Shown here in pieces: positions 24,100 through 31,441 of a DNA stretch of 64,000 bases. Position 1 is the stretch's first letter, and every line of letters starts with the position of its first letter. This DNA is from Verrucomicrobiota bacterium JB023 (GTDB lineage: Bacteria; Verrucomicrobiota; Verrucomicrobiia; Verrucomicrobiales; Akkermansiaceae). A model generated the notes under the pieces. The model made no database searches. It was given only the letters and a program-made list of their open reading frames with translations, and had not been told where the DNA came from. The position numbers and the translations under genes were made by a program. The stretch covers positions 1-64,000 of the forward strand of contig JAUTCR010000033.1 in NCBI GenBank assembly GCA_030673895.1, written 5' to 3'.

Positions 24100-27000
24100 C
24101 TAGTACTGATAGACGAGCCGGACGCGCGCGAAGCAGCTTGGCGTATCGGGTAATGTGGAGCCCCCGATGACGAGTTCGACTTGTTCCCAATCATCATTGA
24201 GTGGGGTGACGGTAGTTGTTTCGGTCGGGGTGAAGTTTTCGCCATCGGCACAAATCTCCGGGATGTAGTCCACTTGTGAGGCCGTGTTCGTCCGGCGGAT
24301 ATAGGTGTAGGTGATGGACTGCTCACCGGTGCTGGGGTCCGTCTCTGTGATGAGAGTCGGGAGGCCGAAAGGGTCGCCGTTGGCATCGAGCTCCCCAGCC
24401 GTGTAGGAGGGTGAGGCGCTTTCGGTGGGATCGAGATTGAAGGCATATTCCAGCAGGAAGCTGATACCATCAGCATCGCCATCGGACTCTGCGGAGCGTT
24501 CGATGGGAGAGAGTCCGTAGGTGGCCCCGAACTCATCCAAGACGGTATCATCGTTTAAGATGGTGACGGTCAGCGGGTTTGCAGGAAGGTTGATGCCAGT
24601 CGCCTCAGTGACCGTGAGGGTGAAGGTCTCGTCCGCTTCCACGGTTGGATCATCCTGGATGGTTAGGTAGATGGTCTGCGACGTCTCTCCAGCGGGGAAA
24701 TCGAGGACCGCATCGGTGAGCGGCAGGTAGTCGATCCCTTCCTCCGCTGTGTCGGAAGGGGAAGAGGTAAGGGAATAGATCACGCGCTCCACCCCCAGGG
24801 CTGGCTCGGCGAGAGTGAAGGTGACCGGGAGGGCGACAAGGCCCTCGTTAGTGGGGGCGGAAGTGAGGGTGAGGTCGAGGTTTTGGGACGCTGGAGGAGC
24901 GTCGTCATTCACGATGGTGAGGGTGACTTCCTCTTGGGTCAGCTTGAGGGCGAAGGCTTCGGTGAAGCTCATCGTGAAGGTCTCGTTAGGCTCGAAGAGG
25001 GTGTCATCGAGCACGGTGAGCCAGAGGGTTTGCGAGGTCTGGCCGGGAGAGAAGCCGACGTAGCCATTCGCCCACGAGAGGTAATCTTCGCCAGCCACCG
25101 CAGTGCCGTCGGTCAGGTTGAAGATGAGGTATTCATCGCCGTTGGCTGGCTCAGAGAGCTCGAAAGTGACGGGGAAGCCAATCAGACCTTCGTTGACCGG
25201 TGAGCTAGTGATTGTGACCGTATTGGTAGGATTCGCGGGGGCGTCATCGTTGGCGATGGTGAGGCTGAGTGACGTCTGCACCAGCTGCAGCCCTCCGGAT
25301 TCCAAGAAGGTCATCCGCAGGGTCTCGTCCGGCTCGTAGTTCGCATCATCGATGAGGGTGAGCGTGACGGTTTGGCTGATTTCACCCGGCTGGAACTCAA
25401 CGTATCCATTATCCCACGGTTGATAGTCTTCACCCGAGATCGCCGTGTCGTCCTCTAGCTTGAAGATCAGGTATTCGCCGCCCTCCGCCGGTTGGGAGAG
25501 AGTGAACGTTACGGGAAGGCCAATCAGCCCCTCGTTGACAGGCGCTGTCGAGGCGGTGACGGTATTGATTGTGGCACCGGTGCCCGGAATGCCCTCGAAG
25601 ACCGAGGTTGGCAGCCCGGCCTCGTTCGTCAGATTCGCTTGCACCGGATTGGGTGACCATGCGTAGCGGACCGCTGTGGGCTCGGCGATGGAATCCGAGC
25701 TCACTATGACGTTGTTGCCGCTGAGAATGGCAGTGGCTGGCAGCCAGGCCCCGTCCTCGCTCTTCAGCTCGAATCCTGCGGGCGCTTGGCCGTCCCGGGT
25801 GGTGAGGCCAGTGGCGTGATCGAACTCGATGACTAAGGAGGCACCTTGCCGGTAACAGCCACGGTAGATAGGGCCGCTCGGCAGGGGGATGGGCTGACCG
25901 TAATCATAGGCAAGCGCGAGAAGCGACAGCCGGTTGGCGAATGCCGACTTGTTCGCGGGATGGATATCATCGGGGTCACCAATGTCATTGGTGATGGCCA
26001 TGCCGCTTCGAGCCAAGCTCGCGAGAGCCAGGCGCTGCTCATTCTGAACCGTGACCCAGCCAGGGCGCGACTCGGAAACGAAATTCGGCAACTGCACGTA
26101 GTAGAAGGGCAATTCCTCGTTCCAGCGGGCGCGCCAATCCTCAACCAGGCCGATGAATAATTCGCGATAATCATTGGAGCTAAAGCCAAAGGTATTGGCT
26201 TCACCTTGTCCCCAGATGATGCCGCGGAGGCCATAGCCAACGTGAGGGGCGACCATTCCATTATAAAGTTGCCCCCCGAGATTGGCCTCGAACTGCGGAT
26301 CTCCCGTGGGGTATTCGGGCTCCGGACCCTCGGGATTGGCCTGCCACGCATTGTAGGCGTCCCAATAGTCCGCCACCGCTTGTTGCCAATATCCGTAGGC
26401 AGTCTCTTTCTCGCCCAGGACGCCAACGCCTTCGGGGAAGGTGAGCAGCTTTTCCTCGGTGACGAAGCCTTGGATTGGTTGGCCTCCCCAGGCGCAACCG
26501 ATGATGGCGACGGGCACGTCAAGCTCTTCCCGCAGCCGTTTGCCGAAGTAGTAGGGCAGAGCGGCGAAGTCGAAGGTGTCGCCAGGGGTGGCTTTCAGCC
26601 AAGTGCCGTCCAAGAGCGGCTGCGGTTCGGCCCGCGCTTGCTGCACAGGGCGGAAGTAGCGGAGCTGCGGGTCATTCGCATTCTCGACCTCATAAGTATT
26701 TTCCGCCGAGGGGAGGGCTCCAATCTGAAAGTCCATGTTTGATTGCCCGGCACCGAGCCAGACCTCGCCGACCAGGACATCGGAAAAGGTTCGCGTGGTA
26801 CTGCCACTCGTTACGATGAGGGTCTGGCCTTGTGACGAGGCAGGCAGATTGTCCAAAATGACCTCGAAACGGCTGTCGGCATCAGCGATTGCTTCCCAAG
26901 TGCGACCGCCAAAGGTGACCGTGACCTCGCTCCCTGGAGACGCAAAGCCCCAGAGCGGCGCTCCCTTTTCCCGCTGAAGGACCATCCCGTCGCTGAAGAC

Positions 27001-27411
27001 TGAGGTGAAGGTGAGCTCCTCGTCATCATTGACGATGGTGAGAACGATGGGCCCGGAGGGAAGGGTGAGACCAGTCGGCTGGGAGAGTGCGAGCTGGAAG
27101 GTTTCGTCTGCTTCCGGAATCAGGTCATCAATCAAGGTGAGATAAATGGTCTCATTGGTGGAACCAGCCGGGAACTCGACGACGCCATTTGAGAAAGGGA
27201 TGAAATCGGCCTCGGCGGTCGCCGTCCCATCAATCATATCGAAGACAAAACGCTCTCCTCCCGCAGCCGGCTCTGAGAGGGTGAAAGTCACAGGCAGGCC
27301 GATGAGGCCCTCATTGGTGGGAGCGGCTGTGACGCTTAGTTGAGGCGTCGCGCTCAGGAAGGCGGTGGAAAAGAGGAGCAGGCTACAAAAGATGGAGGGA
27401 AGCCGGTTCAT
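24100..27411 (-). CDS. Secreted sialate O-acetylesterase with four Calx-beta domains
   Basis: The 1103-aa secreted protein has a signal peptide, one Calx-beta domain (about 25-132), a sialate O-acetylesterase (SGNH) domain (about 133-630), three more Calx-beta domains (about 635-733, 738-840 and 848-955) and a C-terminal region (960-1103) of the EFGATYGLSP...AFNLDP type common in verrucomicrobial secreted proteins. Catalytic features are GAGQSNMDF (Ser nucleophile), GCAWGGQP, IIWGQGEAN and DIGDPDDIHPANK (Asp/His). Each Calx-beta unit repeats NEGLIGLPVTFTL, DE(T)F and TI(V)NDD. It probably removes acetyl groups from extracellular glycans. It converges with the ThuA gene. Confidence 0.88.
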   Translation of the reverse strand: MNRLPSIFCSLLLFSTAFLSATPQLSVTAAPTNEGLIGLPVTFTLSEPAAGGERFVFDMIDGTATAEADFIPFSNGVVEFPAGSTNETIYLTLIDDLIPEADETFQLALSQPTGLTLPSGPIVLTIVNDDEELTFTSVFSDGMVLQREKGAPLWGFASPGSEVTVTFGGRTWEAIADADSRFEVILDNLPASSQGQTLIVTSGSTTRTFSDVLVGEVWLGAGQSNMDFQIGALPSAENTYEVENANDPQLRYFRPVQQARAEPQPLLDGTWLKATPGDTFDFAALPYYFGKRLREELDVPVAIIGCAWGGQPIQGFVTEEKLLTFPEGVGVLGEKETAYGYWQQAVADYWDAYNAWQANPEGPEPEYPTGDPQFEANLGGQLYNGMVAPHVGYGLRGIIWGQGEANTFGFSSNDYRELFIGLVEDWRARWNEELPFYYVQLPNFVSESRPGWVTVQNEQRLALASLARSGMAITNDIGDPDDIHPANKSAFANRLSLLALAYDYGQPIPLPSGPIYRGCYRQGASLVIEFDHATGLTTRDGQAPAGFELKSEDGAWLPATAILSGNNVIVSSDSIAEPTAVRYAWSPNPVQANLTNEAGLPTSVFEGIPGTGATINTVTASTAPVNEGLIGLPVTFTLSQPAEGGEYLIFKLEDDTAISGEDYQPWDNGYVEFQPGEISQTVTLTLIDDANYEPDETLRMTFLESGGLQLVQTSLSLTIANDDAPANPTNTVTITSSPVNEGLIGFPVTFELSEPANGDEYLIFNLTDGTAVAGEDYLSWANGYVGFSPGQTSQTLWLTVLDDTLFEPNETFTMSFTEAFALKLTQEEVTLTIVNDDAPPASQNLDLTLTSAPTNEGLVALPVTFTLAEPALGVERVIYSLTSSPSDTAEEGIDYLPLTDAVLDFPAGETSQTIYLTIQDDPTVEADETFTLTVTEATGINLPANPLTVTILNDDTVLDEFGATYGLSPIERSAESDGDADGISFLLEYAFNLDPTESASPSYTAGELDANGDPFGLPTLITETDPSTGEQSITYTYIRRTNTASQVDYIPEICADGENFTPTETTTVTPLNDDWEQVELVIGGSTLPDTPSCFARVRLVYQY

Positions 27412-27698
27412 TCGAGGCGAAAATTCGCGGAACTCCCTCTTTGAAGCCAGAAATTTTACAAAAAATGATTATGTCGGAATGGTTAAAATTATAAAGTCGG
27501 GCGTTCAGCCTTGATTTTGTAAGCGTTCGGCAATCTGGCGACTCATTCGTCTAAGAATTGTTTTGTGATAGCTAACTATTTGCTTAGGCCAAACAAAGTG
27601 CAACTTGGCTTGATTGGGCGCTGCTCTCTCGTCATGCGGGCAGAGGAAGCCATCTTTTTTCATTGGAGGGAGAGAGGGGGCCGTTAGTTTGAGATGTA

Positions 27699-29099
27699 AT
27701 GAAACTGACCTTTTGTGGAGCGGCGGGAACGACGACTGGATCGCAGCACTTGTTGGAGGTGAATGGCGTGCGGATCTTGCTGGACTGCGGGCTGTATCAG
27801 GGCCGACGCAAGGATGCTTACGAGGTCAACTGCTGTTTTCCTCACTTCAATCCCGCCAGCATCGACCATGTCGTTCTCTCCCATGCGCATATTGACCACG
27901 CGGGGAATTTGCCAAATCTCTGCACCAAGGGCTTCACGGGCAATATCTACGCCACCTTCGCGACCCGGGACCTTTGCGCGGTGATGTTGCCGGACTCCGC
28001 GCGGATCCAGACGAGCGATGTCCGCTGGCTGAATAAGCACCGCAAGCGCGAGGGGCTGCCGGAGGTGACGCCTCTCTACAATGAGATGGATGCGGAGAAG
28101 TGCCTGCGGCAATTCGTCAACGTGGGATACGACCGGCCCATGATGATCGCCAAGGGTGTGACGCTGACCTTCATCGACGCCGGGCATATTCTAGGAAGTG
28201 CCCAAGTGCTGTTGGAGGTGGAAGACGAGTCGGATGGGAAGACCAAGCGCTTCCTCTTTTCCGGTGATGTCGGGCGGGGCAATAACGACATTCTGCGCGA
28301 TCCCGTGCCCGCTACCGATGTCGACTTTGTCCTCATGGAGAGCACCTACGGGGGGAGGGAGCACGAGCTGGGTACCGGGGCCGATGATGAGGTGGCCGAG
28401 GTGCTCAACCGGGCGCTGAAGCGGGGGGGCAAGGTTCTGATTCCTTGCTTTGCCGTCGAGCGGACCCAGCAGTTGCTTTACGTGCTGCACCAGCTTTTTG
28501 AGGAAAAGAAGATTCCGGAGGTGGATGTCTATGTCGACAGTCCGCTGGCGGTGAATGCGACAGAGATTTTCCGCCTGCATCCGGAGTGCTTCAATGACGA
28601 GGTGTATCAATTTCTGTTCGAGAAGCGGAATCCTTTTGGCTTCGAGGGCTTGGAGCTAATTCGCTCGGTTGACCGCTCGAAGGCCCTCAATCGGCGGGAT
28701 GACCAGTGCATCATCATATCGGCTTCCGGGATGTGTGAAGCCGGGCGCATCCTTCACCACCTGAAGAACGGAATCGAGGATCCCAAGACCACCGTTTTCT
28801 TCGTCGGCTATTGTGCCGAACAAACCTTGGGCTGGAAGCTGCGGGAGGGATGGGACGAGGTGCCAATCTTTGGCAAAAAGTATCAGGTGAAGGCTGCCAT
28901 TGACCGGGTGGATTCCTTTTCTGGCCATGCCGACCACTCGGAGCTGCTCGACTACTTCCACCGCACGACCGGGCCCAAGTCCAAGGTCTGGCTTGTCCAT
29001 GGTGAGTCTTCGCGCTCCGAGGCCCTTCGCGAGGCTCTGGCGAAGGAGCATGATGGTGAGGTGAGCGTCGCGGAGCTGGGCCGGACGGTGGAATTTTAA
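27699..29099 (+). CDS. MBL-fold metallo-hydrolase with beta-CASP domain
   Basis: The 466-aa protein belongs to the beta-CASP metallo-beta-lactamase group, which cleaves RNA and includes archaeal and bacterial CPSF73-like enzymes. Motif 2 is SHAHIDHAG (70-78); motifs 3 and 4 include DAGHILGSAQ and FSGDVGR; beta-CASP motifs include ESTYGGREH, PCFAVERTQQ, VDSPLAV, SASGMCEAGRILHHL, SGHADHSEL and VHGE. It is complete and uses its own ATG. It is 18 bp upstream of a response regulator gene on the same strand. Confidence 0.92.
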   Translation: MKLTFCGAAGTTTGSQHLLEVNGVRILLDCGLYQGRRKDAYEVNCCFPHFNPASIDHVVLSHAHIDHAGNLPNLCTKGFTGNIYATFATRDLCAVMLPDSARIQTSDVRWLNKHRKREGLPEVTPLYNEMDAEKCLRQFVNVGYDRPMMIAKGVTLTFIDAGHILGSAQVLLEVEDESDGKTKRFLFSGDVGRGNNDILRDPVPATDVDFVLMESTYGGREHELGTGADDEVAEVLNRALKRGGKVLIPCFAVERTQQLLYVLHQLFEEKKIPEVDVYVDSPLAVNATEIFRLHPECFNDEVYQFLFEKRNPFGFEGLELIRSVDRSKALNRRDDQCIIISASGMCEAGRILHHLKNGIEDPKTTVFFVGYCAEQTLGWKLREGWDEVPIFGKKYQVKAAIDRVDSFSGHADHSELLDYFHRTTGPKSKVWLVHGESSRSEALREALAKEHDGEVSVAELGRTVEF

Positions 29100-29117
29100 T
29101 TCAAAGGCGGAGCGCGG

Positions 29118-29807
29118 ATGCCGGAGGTACTCATCATTGAAGACGAGCGAGCAATAGCGGACACGCTCGTCTATGCCTTGCAGACGGAAGGCTTCACTCC
29201 ACATCACCGGTTGACTGGAAGGGAGGGGCTGAGCTTCCTGCGGAAGAGAGACTGCGATTTCCTCGTGCTTGATATCGGTCTCCCCGACATCATGGGCTTC
29301 GATGTCTGCCGGGAGGTGAGGGAATTCTCCCAAGTGCCGGTCCTCTTTTTGACGGCGCGTGATTCCGAGGTTGATCAAGTGCTTGGTCTGGAGCTCGGAG
29401 CGGATGATTACGTGACCAAGCCTTTCTCACCTCGGGCCGTTGTCGCCCGCTTGAGAGCGATTCTACGTCGGGCGGATGGGCGACAGGGCGGCTGCCCGGA
29501 GGCCGGAACCTCTCTGCTGGAGCATGACCTCGAGGCCATGGTGGTGCGTTGCCGGGGGGTGGCCCTCAAGCTCACCGCTCACGAGTATAAGCTCTTGGCG
29601 ACCTTGATGGGGCAACCAGATCGGGTCTTCACCCGCGATCAGCTCTTGATGGCGGCATGGGAGGATCCTGGTTCGGCAATGGATCGCACGGTCGACGCGC
29701 ACATCAAGTCACTGCGCTCGAAGATTCGTGCCACTGCGCCCGATTGCTCCGATCCCATTCAGACGAGAAGAGGGCTTGGCTACACCTTCTCACTTGAGGA
29801 GGCGTAG
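29118..29807 (+). CDS. OmpR-family response regulator (orphan, CreB-like)
   Basis: The 229-aa protein has a receiver domain (1-118: acidic pair EDE, phospho-acceptor in VLDIGLPD, Thr in LTARD, Lys in DYVTKPFSP) and an OmpR/PhoB winged helix (about 130-229: LTAHEYKLLATL, AMDRTVDAHIKSLRSKI, RRGLGYTF). It resembles CreB more than PhoB. No histidine kinase is adjacent; the kinase at 34082 already has its own regulator. It follows the beta-CASP gene by 18 bp. Confidence 0.9.
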   Translation: MPEVLIIEDERAIADTLVYALQTEGFTPHHRLTGREGLSFLRKRDCDFLVLDIGLPDIMGFDVCREVREFSQVPVLFLTARDSEVDQVLGLELGADDYVTKPFSPRAVVARLRAILRRADGRQGGCPEAGTSLLEHDLEAMVVRCRGVALKLTAHEYKLLATLMGQPDRVFTRDQLLMAAWEDPGSAMDRTVDAHIKSLRSKIRATAPDCSDPIQTRRGLGYTFSLEEA

Positions 29808-30485
29808 GGCCGAGAGCCCGTTGTCCGGATGGAGGATCTGCCCGGTCAACGGTGCGGATTGTTGAGAGAGGAGAAAGGCGGTCAGGCGCCCGATTTCGGC
29901 AGCTGAAGCGATGCGGTTGAGAGGATGCCGCTCCTCGGCAGCCTTTCGCTTGTTCTCGTCGGTGAGAAAGCGCGAGGCCAGAGGTGTGTCGGTGAGAGAG
30001 GGTGCGATGGCATTGACGCGCAAGGTTGGAGCCAATTCGGCAGCAAGGGAGCGGGTGAGACCCTCGATGGCTCCTTTCGCAGCGGCTACCGAGGCATGGA
30101 AGGGCATGCCCGTCTGGACGGCCACTGAGGAGTAGAGGACGATGGAGCCTTGTCCGGACTTCTTGAGGGCGGGGAGGGCTTGTTGAATGACCTGTAAGGC
30201 GCCGATGGCGTTGATTTGCAGGTCCGTCATTAGATCTTCAGGAGTAAGGCGGGTGGCGGGCTTCAGATTGATGGTGCCCGGGAAGTAGGCCAGACCGTCC
30301 AAGCTGTCCGGGAGTTCCAGCTCCCCGGGAGATTCCGCATCAAAGTCCTGCACCTCGATGCCGAGGTTCTGCAAGTTCTCCTTCGAGCGCGAAGCGGCAA
30401 TGAGATCGTCTCCCTGCTCCTTGAGAGATTCCGCCGTCGCCAGGCCAATGCCTGAGTTGCCGCCAATGAGAAGATAGGTCGCCAT
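29790..30485 (-). CDS. SDR-family short-chain dehydrogenase
   Basis: The protein (231 aa from ATG 30485) is a classical-type short-chain dehydrogenase/reductase: cofactor loop GGNSGIG near the N-terminus, YFPGTIN instead of the usual NNAG, IVLYSSVAVQTGMPFHASVAAAKGA with a Ser pair but His where the catalytic Tyr (YxxxK) is expected, and LRVNAIAPSLTDTPL. A Tyr-less site would be unusual. A long frame extends upstream to 30665 but covers a terminator and is not coding. It overlaps the end of the response regulator gene by 18 bp, convergent. Confidence 0.82.
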   Translation of the reverse strand: MATYLLIGGNSGIGLATAESLKEQGDDLIAASRSKENLQNLGIEVQDFDAESPGELELPDSLDGLAYFPGTINLKPATRLTPEDLMTDLQINAIGALQVIQQALPALKKSGQGSIVLYSSVAVQTGMPFHASVAAAKGAIEGLTRSLAAELAPTLRVNAIAPSLTDTPLASRFLTDENKRKAAEERHPLNRIASAAEIGRLTAFLLSQQSAPLTGQILHPDNGLSALRLLK

Positions 30486-30550
30486 GAGAAAAAATGGACG
30501 GGAATTGGGACCTGTCCAAAGGATTTGCCCAGTGGTTGGCGGCTTCCAGG

Positions 30551-30580
30551 CAAAAAAAGACCCGCAGGTGCAATGCGGGT
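30551..30580 (-). terminator. Rho-independent terminator of the Cys-rich repeat gene
   Basis: Read on the minus strand, GACCCGCA, a 7-nt loop and TGCGGGTC are followed by seven T (30557-30551), 31 bp after the stop at 30611. It separates that gene from the SDR gene downstream. Confidence 0.8.
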
Positions 30581-30610
30581 CCGTTAAGCAGTTGGTGAGG
30601 TCGTCAAGCC

Positions 30611-30949
30611 TTAGGCGATGACAGCTTCTTCCTTGTCGCTGTCGTCCTTCTTGCACTTGTCGCAACCGGCGATGACAGCTTCTTCCTTGTCGCTATCGTC
30701 TTTCTTGCACTTGTCGCAACCAGCGATGACGGCTTCTTCCTTGTCGCAGTCCTTCTTCTTACACTTGTCGCAGTCACCGGCGATGATTGCTTCTTCCTTG
30801 TCGCTATCATCTTTCTTGCACTTGTCGCAACCGGCGATGATCGCTTCCTCTTTGTCGCATTCTTTCTTCTTGCACTTATCGCAGTCACCGGCGAGTGCGA
30901 AGCCAGCAAAGAACAGAGAACCCAAGAGGGTGGTCAGGATTGATTTCAT
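30611..30949 (-). CDS. Small secreted Cys-rich tandem-repeat protein
   Basis: From ATG 30949 the 112-aa product is a signal peptide (MKSILTTLLGSLFFAGFALA) followed by five repeats of 18-19 residues and nothing else. Two repeat types alternate: GDCDKCKKKECDKEEAIIA with three Cys, and GCDKCKKDDSDKEEAIIA with two. Every repeat has a CxxC, and Lys and Asp/Glu fill the rest. Metal binding (zinc or copper) or redox buffering in the periplasm is plausible. It has its own terminator and about 200 bp of upstream DNA shared with the divergent DUF1232 gene. I know no named family. Confidence 0.75.
   Translation of the reverse strand: MKSILTTLLGSLFFAGFALAGDCDKCKKKECDKEEAIIAGCDKCKKDDSDKEEAIIAGDCDKCKKKDCDKEEAVIAGCDKCKKDDSDKEEAVIAGCDKCKKDDSDKEEAVIA
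30614..30889 (-). repeat. Five tandem 54-57-bp coding repeats
   Basis: The repeats of the Cys-rich protein are also near-identical in DNA (for example CTTCTTCCTTGTCGCT recurring on the plus strand), so copy number may vary between strains by slippage or unequal exchange. Confidence 0.85.
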
Positions 30950-31148
30950 AAGTTCGGATTGTTTTTGGTTAAGCGGGTAGTCACCCGAAGATGAAGCTAG
31001 GTTAATTCGACTGAGTTGCAAGGAAGTGAACTGATTTTTGGAAAAAAATCGGATGAGGGCGAGGAGGATGGAAAACCAGCCCAATTTTATAATGCCCTCC
31101 GGAGAAAAAATCCTGTCTAAAAGAGGCATTAGCGATTCCATTAATCTG

Positions 31149-31385
31149 ATGAAAAAAGTCACCATGGCCCTCGTCGGCCTTCTCTCCCTGCTTTACATTC
31201 TGAATCCGACCATGGGGGTCTTCGAACTAATTCCGGACAATTTCCCCGTGATCGGAAATTTGGATGAAGCCGCTGCAACCGCGCTTCTTCTAACGTGTCT
31301 CTCCTATTTCGGAATCGATATTCCGAAGCTTTTTGGCGGAGGGTCGGATAAGGAGAAGCGAAAGGAGACCATCGACGTGGAATAG
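31149..31385 (+). CDS. DUF1232 (YkvA-like) small membrane protein
   Basis: The 78-aa protein (ATG 31149) has the DUF1232 core: LLYILNPTMGVFELIPDNFPVIGNLDEAAATALLLTCLSYFGI, i.e. a helix pair with the P(D/N)xxPxIGxLDE turn. A short charged tail (GGGSDKEKRKETIDVE) follows. The frame is open to 31038, but those residues are basic and not membrane-like. Function of the family is unknown. It ends 56 bp before the large cytochrome/LRR gene. Confidence 0.85.
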   Translation: MKKVTMALVGLLSLLYILNPTMGVFELIPDNFPVIGNLDEAAATALLLTCLSYFGIDIPKLFGGGSDKEKRKETIDVE

Positions 31386-31441
31386 TCTTGTCCGCAGCGG
31401 TAAGACTGGGAAAGGATCGGGCGTAAAGCCACCACACATCC

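Noticed and set aside
30486-30665. N-terminal extension of the SDR protein
   Set aside because: The stretch crosses a terminator and has no SDR similarity; the Rossmann start follows ATG 30485.
30614-30889. Tandem repeats that could suggest a CRISPR array
   Set aside because: Repeats are contiguous without spacers and encode a Cys-rich protein in frame after a signal peptide.
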